Below the pieces are notes generated by a model that did no database searches, had not been told where the DNA came from, and was given only the letters and a program-made list of their open reading frames with translations. From an uncultured Bacteroidales bacterium (GTDB lineage: Bacteria > Bacteroidota > Bacteroidia > Bacteroidales > F082), in assembly GCA_946405575.1 (NCBI GenBank), contig CAMJHP010000023.1:1-41447 (forward strand): a stretch of DNA of 41,447 nucleotides. Direction: 5' to 3'. Positions 32,129-41,361 of this stretch are shown piece after piece. How positions within the stretch are numbered: the stretch's first letter is position 1; each line of letters begins with the position of its first letter. The translations under genes were made by a program, and so were the position numbers.

Positions 32129-34626
32129 TATTCTTTACTCTCTTTGCGTTTCTTCGAGGAAGAATGACGATGTCTTTTCTTATCACTATTTTCACCTTCA
32201 CCATAATAATCACTACCATTGCCGTAACCATAACCGTATCCATATCCATAACCGTATCCATAATTATATCCATACTTAGTGCCGCCATAACCCTTCTGAG
32301 CTTGTAGGCCATTTAATACGATTGAGAAATGCATACCTCGGTCTTCAAGATCCCTAATGAGGGTGCCAAACGCGTTCTTGTTAGTCACTCCTTGACGAAC
32401 TATGAAGATGTTGGCATCGGAATATCGCATCAGTAACAAGGCATCAGTAACAAGACCGATAGGCGGCGTATCGATGACAATGTAATCATAATGTTTTTTC
32501 AATTCAGCAAACAACTCATCGCACTTTTCAGATGCAATCAATTCAGATGGATTTGGGGGAATAGGACCACTGGTAATAATATCAAGAGTAGGAATCTTTC
32601 CTGAATTCTGAATGATGTTACCAAGTGTTTCCTTATTACTCAAAAAACTACTTAATCCCACACTATTGTTGATGCCAAATTCTTGGAAAAGTTTGGGTTT
32701 ACGCATATCGAAGCCTAACAATACAGTCTTCTTTCCATAAAGCGCATAAATTGAAGCAATATTGATACTGTTAAAGGTCTTACCAATGCCCTGTGCATCA
32801 CCTGTAACAAGAACTGAGCAAGGCAGTTTACTTCGGGTAATAAACTCTACATTTGTACGGATAGAACGGAACGACTCTGAAATAGGTGACTTGGGGTTGT
32901 TGATAACCAAGAGAGGATCTTTCTCGCCAGTTTGACCCACTTGTCCGATAATGGGGAAATTGGTCAGTTTTTCAACATCCTTTCGGTCAGTCACAGAGTT
33001 ATTGAAGAAGTTCTTCAAGAAGAGATACAAAGCAGGTATCAGAAAACCCATAAGAATGGCAATGAGATAGTTCATCGAAGTGCGTGGTGAAATCCTATGG
33101 GTTCTTTCCAAACGGGCTTCATCAAGAATCTCATTATCGGGGGTATTAGAAGCACGCAGAATTTGTGCTTCTGCACGACGTTGCATCAAATATTTATAGG
33201 TATCATCGTTAAACTTATAATTACGTTGGTAATTGATAAGTTGTTGTTGTTTGCTAGGAAGCAAGCGTGATTCCGACTCAAGTGCGCTGATGCGGCGGTT
33301 AATCTCATTCAAGCTCATTTGAGCATTTTCAACAAGGTTGTTGACATTTTCAAGCAAAGCCTTCTTTGTTGTGACAATCTGCTCATTGAGTTTTACGATT
33401 TGTGGGTGTTGCTCGGTTTGGGTAAGCATTTGTGTTGCTTTGGTTTGGGATAAGTTGACCAAGTCACGTGCCAGCTGGTTAAGCAAAGGATCGCTGATAC
33501 CCATAGTACTAGGGGCAGCTAAGTTTTCAGGATCCTCAATTTGTACTCTTATATAATCCTGCAAACGTTTGTAAATCTTCACATTAACCGTCATTTCAGC
33601 TCTTTCTTTCTCCAAGGAACGAAGATTGGTATAAACTTGGTTGGTTTGCAAATCAATGTTCATAGCATCATTCTGTTGACGGAAATCCTTAAGCTCTGTC
33701 TCAGCTTGATTCAATGACTCTTGAATACCGCTTAATTCATTGTCTATGAATTCAATGGTGTTTTCACTGACAACATTTTTCTGTTCCAAGCCACGATTGA
33801 CATACTCACTCATTAACAAATTGACGAACTCTACAATTTTTAGTTTATTGGTACCACTTTTTACCACAGAAACCACTGAAGACTGTTTGGTCGTGGGATT
33901 CACAGAAAAATTGTTCATCCTTTTGACAAGAGTCGGGTAGCTATTAATCCAAAAACAAAACTTTCGACCATTAATATTTTCAGGGTCAAATTGATCCGTC
34001 TTGGTGATACGGATTTTATTGTATCCATTATCTATCCACTCACCTTGCTGATAGTCACCGCTAATATCTATTGTGGCAAAAGGATCTTCATCTGCGGGCT
34101 CACAGAGAATAAAATCATATTTATAAAGTCCCTCACCCATAGCATGAAGCTTAATATTGCCTTCATCAGATATGGTTATTTCATATGTTAGACCTACTGC
34201 CTGAGGAACACTACGCTCAAATTCAACTTGAAAAGGAGAGTTCTTGTACAACTCGGTTGATGCCAGGCGCCCCTTTTCTAAATAAGTCACTTCAATGCCC
34301 ATTTTCTTGACAACACGTTCTGTAAGTGAATATGACTTCAAAATAGCAATTTCATTATCTATATTTTGCATATTACCAAAGTTCATACTCGTCATAATGG
34401 ATGTAGCGTCGTAGCGATTTCTTTCATCTTTGATTAGTACAGTACCAGCAGTCTGATAAACTTTTGTCGAATATCGATTAATGATAAAACCAATAGCCAA
34501 AGACGCTGCCACTGCGATAGCAAAAAGATACCAATAATGCAATGCTGTGAACAGCAAGTGTTTGATGTCAATATTTTGATCATCGTTAGCTTGGCGAGGC
34601 ATATATGTTTGTTGTTCGTTTGCCAT
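32128..34626 (-). CDS. Wzc-like tyrosine autokinase / polysaccharide chain-length regulator
   Basis: 832 residues. An N-terminal Wzz domain with a membrane helix (about 31-49) and long periplasmic coiled coils (about 290-480) is followed by a second membrane helix (about 520-540) and a BY-kinase domain (about 580-780): Walker A GDAQGIGKTF, Walker A' VLLGFDMRKPK, Walker B IVIDTPPIGLVTDALLL. The C-terminal tail (about 785-832) is a run of YG units followed by a Lys/Arg/Ser/His-rich end; autophosphorylated tyrosines normally lie here. Wzc controls polymerisation and export of capsule or exopolysaccharide through Wza. It lies 27 bp after the Wza-like gene and overlaps the antiterminator gene. Encoded polysaccharide unknown. 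Confidence 0.93.
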   Translation of the reverse strand: MANEQQTYMPRQANDDQNIDIKHLLFTALHYWYLFAIAVAASLAIGFIINRYSTKVYQTAGTVLIKDERNRYDATSIMTSMNFGNMQNIDNEIAILKSYSLTERVVKKMGIEVTYLEKGRLASTELYKNSPFQVEFERSVPQAVGLTYEITISDEGNIKLHAMGEGLYKYDFILCEPADEDPFATIDISGDYQQGEWIDNGYNKIRITKTDQFDPENINGRKFCFWINSYPTLVKRMNNFSVNPTTKQSSVVSVVKSGTNKLKIVEFVNLLMSEYVNRGLEQKNVVSENTIEFIDNELSGIQESLNQAETELKDFRQQNDAMNIDLQTNQVYTNLRSLEKERAEMTVNVKIYKRLQDYIRVQIEDPENLAAPSTMGISDPLLNQLARDLVNLSQTKATQMLTQTEQHPQIVKLNEQIVTTKKALLENVNNLVENAQMSLNEINRRISALESESRLLPSKQQQLINYQRNYKFNDDTYKYLMQRRAEAQILRASNTPDNEILDEARLERTHRISPRTSMNYLIAILMGFLIPALYLFLKNFFNNSVTDRKDVEKLTNFPIIGQVGQTGEKDPLLVINNPKSPISESFRSIRTNVEFITRSKLPCSVLVTGDAQGIGKTFNSINIASIYALYGKKTVLLGFDMRKPKLFQEFGINNSVGLSSFLSNKETLGNIIQNSGKIPTLDIITSGPIPPNPSELIASEKCDELFAELKKHYDYIVIDTPPIGLVTDALLLMRYSDANIFIVRQGVTNKNAFGTLIRDLEDRGMHFSIVLNGLQAQKGYGGTKYGYNYGYGYGYGYGYGYGNGSDYYGEGENSDKKRHRHSSSKKRKESKE
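32219..32277 (-). repeat. Tyr-Gly hexanucleotide repeat in the wzc-like gene
   Basis: On the coding strand the units TATGGN repeat (TATGGATACGGTTATGGA...), giving alternating Tyr and Gly with an odd NYG near the start and NGSDYYGEG after it. Slippage in steps of six bases would change the number of Tyr residues without a frameshift. Confidence 0.9.
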
Positions 34627-34653
34627 TGTTTTACAATTTAAATGTTGAGAAAA

Positions 34654-35439
34654 TCAATTATTTTTCTTAAATGTCAGATACAAAGTAGCGGCAAGAGAGG
34701 CGATAGAGAACACTGTAGAATAGGGGAAAGAAGTAAAGCCCCACTGCTTAATCTTAAGCGGCTCAACATATACAATATCATTGGGCTTCAAATAATAATA
34801 AGGCGAAGATAGGATATCAGCCTTTCCCATATCAACAGTGATGATTTCGGAGCCATTATCGGTTTGGCGGATAATCTTAACTTCTTTCTTTTTGGCAAAA
34901 TTGGTCATATTGCCAGCCATTGATATGGCTTCAAAAAGGTTGATTTGTGACTGATAGACCTTGTACATACCAGGACGCGATACTTCACCTAATAACGTCA
35001 AATTGAAATTAGCCAATTTGACCACTAGCATACTTCCATTCATATAAGTATTGATAGCCATTTGCAACCTCTCTTTGGCTTCGTCAACTGTTAAGTTCTT
35101 CACCTGAACTTTCCCAACCAAAGGCATTTCTACGCAACCTTCTTCATCAACTGTAGAGGTTTGAAGATAGATGTTGGCATCAGAAGACAAATAACCTCTT
35201 ACGTCACCATTTATTGAGGCTGCACTTCGTTCGTCAATAGTGTTGATAACATGAATGTAAAGGTTATCGCCTGGTTGTAATTTGTAGTCGATAGATCGAT
35301 CATTGATGTATTCTTTCGAGAGATTCTCAGCGACCATCTCAGCATCTTTTAGATAAAGCATTTTCCTTTGGGGAACGCACGAAGCGAAAATTACCGCAAA
35401 AAGTGCAGCAAACATCCCGATTTTTAAGACTCTATTCAT
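34654..35439 (-). CDS. Polysaccharide export lipoprotein, Wza-like
   Basis: 261 residues with a lipoprotein signal (IFASC, Cys 21). A Poly_export domain (about 50-130, YKLQPGDNLYIHVIN; VDEEGCVEMPLVGKVQV) and an SLBB-like domain (about 150-235, LLGEVSRPGMYKV) match outer-membrane polysaccharide exporters. The C-terminus has a hydrophobic helix (about 238-255) followed by KKNN; Escherichia coli Wza also spans the outer membrane with a C-terminal helix. It lies 27 bp after gldH and 27 bp before the wzc-like gene, forming the export pair with it. Confidence 0.92.
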   Translation of the reverse strand: MNRVLKIGMFAALFAVIFASCVPQRKMLYLKDAEMVAENLSKEYINDRSIDYKLQPGDNLYIHVINTIDERSAASINGDVRGYLSSDANIYLQTSTVDEEGCVEMPLVGKVQVKNLTVDEAKERLQMAINTYMNGSMLVVKLANFNLTLLGEVSRPGMYKVYQSQINLFEAISMAGNMTNFAKKKEVKIIRQTDNGSEIITVDMGKADILSSPYYYLKPNDIVYVEPLKIKQWGFTSFPYSTVFSIASLAATLYLTFKKNN

Positions 35440-35466
35440 AGCAAATCATTTTTATTATTTTCAATT

Positions 35467-35934
35467 TCAATTATTTAACAAGACCAATTCTTTCACGCCT
35501 CTCACTGGAGTAATCGGCATCTTTTGTTCAATCGAAAACTGATATTTACCAGGATCAGAGATTGTAAGGTTTCTATTGATTGGTAAAGTAAATGTGTAAC
35601 AATTGTCCTTCCTTTCAGCATTCCAATTGCCTTCCCTATCCTTCAGATTAAACTTGTAACCTTTCGAACGATATGGATTGCCGTTCTTGTCAAAAACGGT
35701 GAAAATCATAGAGAAATCTTCATAAGGATAATCCTCCGTAAAACTAATCCGCATACTTAAATCATAAGTCGTTGACGTTGTAATCTCTATGTCACTACGC
35801 ACATAATCAAAGCGTTCCCAAATGGTATTGTAAAAAACACGGTGTAACAATTCATTGCTCTTTGCTTGCTGGTGGCAGCCCAGCAGGCCTAGACAAAAGA
35901 TTAGTGCCACCAATAAAAAATTCTTTGTCTTCAT
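35467..35934 (-). CDS. gldH: GldH-like lipoprotein
   Basis: 155 residues from ATG 35934, preferred over the TTG at 35955. A lipoprotein signal (FCLGLLGCHQQ) is followed by a domain of about 130 residues typical of GldH. In Flavobacterium GldH is needed for gliding; non-gliding Bacteroidales retain it, and its exact function is not established. A consensus -7 box precedes it, divergent from mrdA. It is the first gene of the operon with Wza-, Wzc- and NusG-like genes. Confidence 0.82.
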   Translation of the reverse strand: MKTKNFLLVALIFCLGLLGCHQQAKSNELLHRVFYNTIWERFDYVRSDIEITTSTTYDLSMRISFTEDYPYEDFSMIFTVFDKNGNPYRSKGYKFNLKDREGNWNAERKDNCYTFTLPINRNLTISDPGKYQFSIEQKMPITPVRGVKELVLLNN

Positions 35935-35952
35935 ATGCGTAAAAAAATCATG

Positions 35953-35960
35953 CAAATATA
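35953..35960 (-). promoter_or_regulatory. -7 box for the gldH operon
   Basis: TATATTTG on the minus strand, 19 bp before ATG 35934, matches the consensus exactly. Confidence 0.65.
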
Positions 35961-36064
35961 GTAATTTTTTATCATAACCACCGAAATATTGAGAGGATTT
36001 TGATAGAAGAGTTTTTTTTTCAAAAAAACAGCATTACTACCTTTCCGACTTCAAGAAAAACTTA

Positions 36065-36072
36065 TACTTTTG
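36065..36072 (+). promoter_or_regulatory. -7 box for mrdA-rodA
   Basis: TACTTTTG on the plus strand, 18 bp before ATG 36090, matches TAnnTTTG. It is the divergent counterpart of the gldH promoter. Confidence 0.6.
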
Positions 36073-36089
36073 TAAACTGTAGAATCACA

Positions 36090-37946
36090 ATGAAAACGAA
36101 CAATAACAATCTGTCAGATAGGAAATTACTGATAATTGGCATCTTCATCTCCATAGGTGCTTTATATTTAATCAGATTATTTTCGCTTCAAGTTGCCGAC
36201 AAGCATTACAAACAGCTTGCCGACAACAATGCTTTACGATTTGTTACACAATATCCCGCCCGAGGCAAGGTATTCGACCGTAATGGCAACCTTTTGGTGT
36301 TCAATGAGGCTGTGTACGACCTAATGGTAACTCCAAAGCAATTCATTGATGCCATAAAAAAAGACAGCTTGAATCCCTTTGATACAGCAACTTTCTGCCA
36401 TTTGTTGGAAATCGACAAGAAATCTTTCATCGAGCGAATGAACAAGGCCAAAAATGAATCGTATTTCAAACCCTCTTCCTTTATGACACAAGTGCCAAAA
36501 GAGGATTATGCCCATATCGCCGAGGTACTGCACCGCTATCCAGGCTTCTTCTTCCAGACCCGCACGGTGCGCCACTATCCCAATGCCATTGCGGCCCATA
36601 CTCTTGGCGACATTGGACCGATAAGCCAAGCCGAGTACGAAAAAGACGACTACTATGGCAAGAACGACTACATCGGCAAATCCGGAATCGAGAAGTCGTA
36701 TGAAAAAGAACTGCGTGGCGTGAAAGGCTTAAAGGTAATGATGGTGGATGTCCACAATCGTGAAATGGGTAGTTTTATGGAAGGTGAACTTGATCGCGAA
36801 CCCATCGCAGGAAAAGACATCTATTTGGGAATGGATGCGGAACTTCAAGCCTATGGTGAACAATTGATGGTAGGCAAGATAGGTTCAATAGTTGCTGTCG
36901 AGCCCTCAACGGGACAAATACTGGCTTTCGTTTCCAGTCCTACGTACGACCCTAATCTTTTGGTCGGTCGAGAACGAGCCAAAAACTATAGTACTCTGCA
37001 AAAAGACCCAATGAAACCTTTGGTCAACAGAGCAACCAGCGGTACTTATCCTCCTGGCTCTACTTTCAAAACCGTTGTCGGACTCATTGCTATGCAAAGT
37101 GGCTCCATCACGCCAGCCACAACCTTTCATTGCAGTGGCGTGGGTTCTCTGCCCATCAAATGTACCCACTCACATGGTCCCAATCCCGATTTTGCCAATG
37201 CCATTATGAACTCATGTAACCCTTATTTCTATGAATCATTCAAAGCTACTATCAATAACCCAAAGTTTGGCGGCATCAAGGAGGGATACCAATACTGGAA
37301 AGATATGACCTATAAAATGGGACTTGGACATAAGTTCAACACCGATATCCCATACGAACGCCCAGGCAACATTCCCTCACGCGAATATTATGACAAGATG
37401 TATGGGGGACAATGGAACTCCGTAACTATCCGTTCGTTAGGTATCGGACAAGGTGAGGTTTTGGTGACACCTTTACAGTTATGCAATATTGCAGCCTTGA
37501 TTGCCAATGAAGGTTTTTTCTATCCTCCACACCTTATTAAATGTTTTGGCGACACCACTGCCATCCCCGAAGTGATGACGACCAAAGTCGATCCAGGCAT
37601 TGACCCGAAATATGTAAGAATAATGAAACAAGGCCTTCGTACCGTTTTCAGCGGTCCAGCTGGCACTGCACGACGCTATGAGATGAAGGATATCCCTCAA
37701 TGCGGCAAGACAGGTACCGCCCAAAACCCACATGGCAATTATCACTCCAATTTCATCGCGTTCGCCCCCGCCGACAACCCAAAGATTGCCCTCGCAGTTA
37801 TCATCGAAAATGGCGGTTATGGTGCTACTTGGGCAGCTCCTATTGCCAGTTTGATGATAGAAAAATATATACGTGGCTATACTACACGCGAAGACTTGGA
37901 AAAACGTATGATGGAAGGCAGAATTTCATATAAGAACGAACGATGA
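36090..37946 (+). CDS. mrdA: Penicillin-binding protein 2 (PBP2), peptidoglycan transpeptidase
   Basis: 618 residues from ATG 36090. PBP2 cross-links peptidoglycan during elongation with RodA. One N-terminal membrane helix (about 14-36), then a dimerisation/pedestal region with RGKVFDRNGNLLVFNEAVYD, and the transpeptidase domain with the catalytic SxxK in PPGSTFKTVVG, SxN in MNSCNPYFYESF and KTG in QCGKTGTAQNPHG. ATGA overlap with rodA shows coupling. The PBP2-RodA pair confirms the function. Confidence 0.96.
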   Translation: MKTNNNNLSDRKLLIIGIFISIGALYLIRLFSLQVADKHYKQLADNNALRFVTQYPARGKVFDRNGNLLVFNEAVYDLMVTPKQFIDAIKKDSLNPFDTATFCHLLEIDKKSFIERMNKAKNESYFKPSSFMTQVPKEDYAHIAEVLHRYPGFFFQTRTVRHYPNAIAAHTLGDIGPISQAEYEKDDYYGKNDYIGKSGIEKSYEKELRGVKGLKVMMVDVHNREMGSFMEGELDREPIAGKDIYLGMDAELQAYGEQLMVGKIGSIVAVEPSTGQILAFVSSPTYDPNLLVGRERAKNYSTLQKDPMKPLVNRATSGTYPPGSTFKTVVGLIAMQSGSITPATTFHCSGVGSLPIKCTHSHGPNPDFANAIMNSCNPYFYESFKATINNPKFGGIKEGYQYWKDMTYKMGLGHKFNTDIPYERPGNIPSREYYDKMYGGQWNSVTIRSLGIGQGEVLVTPLQLCNIAALIANEGFFYPPHLIKCFGDTTAIPEVMTTKVDPGIDPKYVRIMKQGLRTVFSGPAGTARRYEMKDIPQCGKTGTAQNPHGNYHSNFIAFAPADNPKIALAVIIENGGYGATWAAPIASLMIEKYIRGYTTREDLEKRMMEGRISYKNER

Positions 37947-39214
37947 ACGAAAGGAATAGTATCATAGGAAAAATTGATTGGGTCACAGTGCTCATTTACT
38001 TGGCTTTGGTAATCATTGGTTGGTTCAGCATCTTCTCGGCCAAATACGATGAGATGCACCCTAGCATTTTTGATTTGTCACAAGTGTATGGGAAACAATT
38101 GATATGGATTGGGGCATCCCTTTTAATTGGATTTATCATCCTTTTAATTGATGCCAAGTTTTTCAATGCCTTCTCTTTATGGATTTATATCTTTTTCCTA
38201 GCCAGTTTGTTTGTCGTATTGGTTTACGGAAAAGCCACCAAAGGTGCCACATCATGGATTGACCTCGGTGCAGGTATCAAGTTTCAACCTTCTGAATTTG
38301 CCAAAATGGCTACTGCTTTGGCTCTGGCTGGTTATCTAGGTCGACTTGACATTGACTTGCAAAAACGCAAGAATCAAATCATTGCCGCTATCCTTGTGCT
38401 CATCCCAATGGCTTTAGTACTTATGCAAAACGACACAGGCTCCGCCATTGTTTTTGTGTCTTTCATTTTGGTACTGTATCGCGAAGGTTTCCCTGGCACA
38501 GGTTGGGTTATGGTTGCCGGAGTGGTTGCCATCTTTTTGTTTATTTTTACCCTAATATGGAGCCAAAAAATTATGTATATCATTCTTGGCTGTTTACTTA
38601 TCCTCACTCTGACTTATTATTTGATTACCAAGAAGAAAGGCATTGTGAAAATGCTCACAGTTTTCGCTTGTATGTTTGTGTTTGTCTTTTCGGTGGACTA
38701 TGCCTTCAACAAGGTACTTCAAGAACACCAGCGCAACCGCATCTTGGTACTACTAGGTCAGCTCGACGACCCCAAAGGAGTAGGTTACAATGTTCATCAG
38801 TCGAAGATAGCCATTGGATCGGGCGGCCTCACAGGTAAAGGCTTTTTGCAAGGCACACAAACCAAATATGACTTCGTCCCTGAACAACATACTGACTTCA
38901 TTTTCTGTACCGTGGGTGAAGAAGGCGGTTTTTTGGGCACTTCTATTGTAGTGTTACTTTACGTGGCATTGCTGGTCCGAATTATCCTTCTCGCCGAGCG
39001 ACAACGATCCACTTTCAGCCGAGTATATGGTTATAGCATAGCGGGAATTCTCTTTGTCCATGTCGCCATCAACATCGGTATGACCATTGGCTTGGTGCCT
39101 GTTATTGGTATTCCCCTACCTTTCTTAAGCTACGGTGGATCAAGTATGCTGGCTTTCACTATTATGCTGGCCATCTTCGTGAAACAGGATGCTTATCGGT
39201 TGAATGTTTTATAG
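37943..39214 (+). CDS. rodA: RodA, peptidoglycan glycosyltransferase of the elongation machinery
   Basis: 423 residues. Polytopic SEDS protein with about ten membrane segments. Signature stretches: KGATSWIDLGAGIKFQPSEF near 100 and QHTDFIFCTVGEEGGFLG near 315, and IPLPFLSYGGSSM near 393. RodA polymerises glycan strands together with PBP2 encoded by the overlapping gene. It ends six bases into the convergent GNAT gene. Confidence 0.97.
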   Translation: MNERNSIIGKIDWVTVLIYLALVIIGWFSIFSAKYDEMHPSIFDLSQVYGKQLIWIGASLLIGFIILLIDAKFFNAFSLWIYIFFLASLFVVLVYGKATKGATSWIDLGAGIKFQPSEFAKMATALALAGYLGRLDIDLQKRKNQIIAAILVLIPMALVLMQNDTGSAIVFVSFILVLYREGFPGTGWVMVAGVVAIFLFIFTLIWSQKIMYIILGCLLILTLTYYLITKKKGIVKMLTVFACMFVFVFSVDYAFNKVLQEHQRNRILVLLGQLDDPKGVGYNVHQSKIAIGSGGLTGKGFLQGTQTKYDFVPEQHTDFIFCTVGEEGGFLGTSIVVLLYVALLVRIILLAERQRSTFSRVYGYSIAGILFVHVAINIGMTIGLVPVIGIPLPFLSYGGSSMLAFTIMLAIFVKQDAYRLNVL

Positions 39215-39703
39215 GATTTTATAATAAAGGTTCCTCACCAAACCACCATATTTCATTTCCGTTTTGGCATAAACATATCCTTCTCTCAGGAAATTGTTGA
39301 TGCTGAATTCGTTATTGGGTGCAACAGTGGTACACAACAAATTAAAACCCCTTTCAACGGCAACCTTTTCCACTTCACGGATAAGCCTTCTTTGCAGTCC
39401 CAGCCCCCGATAACCCTCACGCACCAAAAACAGCTTTTGGTTTGCTGACCTAAAGTCACCTTGAAGGCCCAAGTCATAAAAATGGTCTTCCTGGATGCAT
39501 TGTGGCACATAAAGCATACCAATGGCTACCAACAAATTACCATCCCAAATACCCAAGGTGACATTGGGTTCTTCAAGGCATGATGCTATCATCTCTGGCG
39601 AGTTATGACGTAACACTGACTTGTCGGGTAAAGCGGCATAAATAGTTTCGTTCAAATCGACAACAGCATCAAAATCAGAAGGATTACAACGACATAGTTC
39701 CAT
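39209..39703 (-). CDS. GNAT-family N-acetyltransferase
   Basis: 164 residues; ATG 39703 overlaps the adenine deaminase stop (TAATG), so the two are co-translated. The acetyl-CoA-binding motif A is seen in FLVREGYRGLGLQRRLIREVEKVA (V-x-x-x-x-R-G-x-G pattern), followed by GFNLLCTTVAPNNEFSINNFLREGY. The substrate cannot be inferred. Its 3' end overlaps the convergent rodA 3' end by six bases without a visible terminator. Confidence 0.88.
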   Translation of the reverse strand: MELCRCNPSDFDAVVDLNETIYAALPDKSVLRHNSPEMIASCLEEPNVTLGIWDGNLLVAIGMLYVPQCIQEDHFYDLGLQGDFRSANQKLFLVREGYRGLGLQRRLIREVEKVAVERGFNLLCTTVAPNNEFSINNFLREGYVYAKTEMKYGGLVRNLYYKIL

Positions 39704-41337
39704 TATTCTTCATAAATTGAGGTGAAGGCAAATCGGGTCACATCAAACAAACCTTCATCGCTAAGTTTCAACTGGGGTATGACAAGCAAAGCCATAAAAG
39801 CCAAGGTCATAAACGGAGCATAAAGTGTCGACCCCAACCGTTTCGCCAGGGCATTTGCATTCTGGTATGCAGCAGCCACTTCGTAGCCATCCTCAATACT
39901 CATCAGTCCAGCCACTGGCAAAGGCACCGCAATCATTTCCGTGCCACAATAGGCCGTCACACCTCCTGTGTGTTCGATGAGCAAATTGACAGCATGGAGA
40001 ATATCTTTATCGGTGACACCTACAGCCACGATGTTGTGGCTGTCATGAGCCACACTTGACGCCAAAGCACCACGACGCAGTCCAAAACCTTTGATGAATG
40101 CAACAGTTGGCTTGGTAGGTTTGTAACGGTTGACCACTACTATTTTCAGAATATCACGCTCCACATCGCTAACAATTCCACCATCCACTACTTTGGGGGC
40201 TGTTGCGAAACCCTTAGTAATTAACAGACCATCAAAACATTCCATCACCTTTATATTCTTTCCTTTATCGGGAACAAAGATATTTTCAGCCTTAATGTAA
40301 TTGGTTTTGAAAATGTTAGGAGTCTCTGTTTCCTTATATTGGATATTCGATACACCCTTCTCGGCAACCAACACACCTTTAATATAAGTCTGCTTAACTA
40401 TAGGGCTGCGCAAGTCGTCGACCACGATAAAGTCAGCATCGTCGCCTTGCTGTAGCAAGCCAACAGGGAGATGGTAATGATTCACAGCATTGAACGAAGC
40501 CGCCCTCAGTACATCCATCACATTGTAACCCAAAGCAATGGCACGACGCACCAACTCATCAATATGCCCATTGACCAATTCGTCAGGATGTTTATCATCG
40601 GAACAGAACATCAATTTTTCGGGATGTGTAGCCATTAATGGAATCAAGGCATCGAAGTTTCTTGCAGCACTACCTTCACGAATGAGTATTTTCATTCCAA
40701 GACTGATTTTTTCTAATGCACCTGCAAGGCGGAAGCATTCATGATCAGTGGTGATGCCTGCACTAACATATTTCTGCAAGTCGATACCTGTCATCGCCGG
40801 AGCATGCCCGTCGATAGGTTTCATATATTTCTTGGCAATGGCTATCTTTTTCTTCAATTCAGGATCATCATAAATGACACCTGGATAATTCATCACTTCT
40901 GAAAGGTAATAGATATCAGGCGAGGCCATCAATTCTTCGATATCATCGGAATCAAGGGTGAAGCCAGATGTTTCGAAAGCAGTAGAAGGCACACAACTTG
41001 GGGCACCAAAAAAGAACTTAAACGGCACTGTCTTGCCATTCTCAATCATATAACGGACGCCTTCTTTGCCCAACACATTGGCGATTTCGTGAGGATCGCT
41101 AACTGTAGCCACCGTGCCGTGACAAACCGCCAAGCGGGCAAACTCCGACGGTACCAGCATGGAACTCTCGATATGCACGTGTGCATCGACAAAGCCAGGC
41201 ATAATATACTGCGTATTGCCCACAGGCTGCTCCTCAACCTTGCTAATTTTGCCGTTCTCAACGACAATCACGCCTGAGAAAATCCTAGAGTTAACAAGGT
41301 CGACAATCTGACCTGCTATAGTGAAGCTGTCATTCAT
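39703..41337 (-). CDS. ade: Adenine deaminase
   Basis: 544 residues, usual for Ade (amidohydrolase superfamily). Ade converts adenine to hypoxanthine in purine salvage. Metal-binding and family motifs: PGFVDAHVHIESSMLVPSEFA (first metal site), KPIDGHAPAMTG, SAGITTDHECF, FCSDDKHPDEL, GLRRGALASSVAHDSHN near 410, and a C-terminal domain specific to Ade. Possible guanine or other nucleobase activity is not supported by any motif. It is the first gene of a pair with the GNAT gene, with a consensus -7 box upstream. Confidence 0.96.
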   Translation of the reverse strand: MNDSFTIAGQIVDLVNSRIFSGVIVVENGKISKVEEQPVGNTQYIMPGFVDAHVHIESSMLVPSEFARLAVCHGTVATVSDPHEIANVLGKEGVRYMIENGKTVPFKFFFGAPSCVPSTAFETSGFTLDSDDIEELMASPDIYYLSEVMNYPGVIYDDPELKKKIAIAKKYMKPIDGHAPAMTGIDLQKYVSAGITTDHECFRLAGALEKISLGMKILIREGSAARNFDALIPLMATHPEKLMFCSDDKHPDELVNGHIDELVRRAIALGYNVMDVLRAASFNAVNHYHLPVGLLQQGDDADFIVVDDLRSPIVKQTYIKGVLVAEKGVSNIQYKETETPNIFKTNYIKAENIFVPDKGKNIKVMECFDGLLITKGFATAPKVVDGGIVSDVERDILKIVVVNRYKPTKPTVAFIKGFGLRRGALASSVAHDSHNIVAVGVTDKDILHAVNLLIEHTGGVTAYCGTEMIAVPLPVAGLMSIEDGYEVAAAYQNANALAKRLGSTLYAPFMTLAFMALLVIPQLKLSDEGLFDVTRFAFTSIYEE

Positions 41338-41353
41338 AGTTTCAAATTTGGCG

Positions 41354-41361
41354 CAAAGTTA
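41354..41361 (-). promoter_or_regulatory. -7 box for ade
   Basis: TAACTTTG on the minus strand, 16 bp before ATG 41337, with TTTTT at the -33 position. The remaining right edge (41362-41447) shows no gene. Confidence 0.65.
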
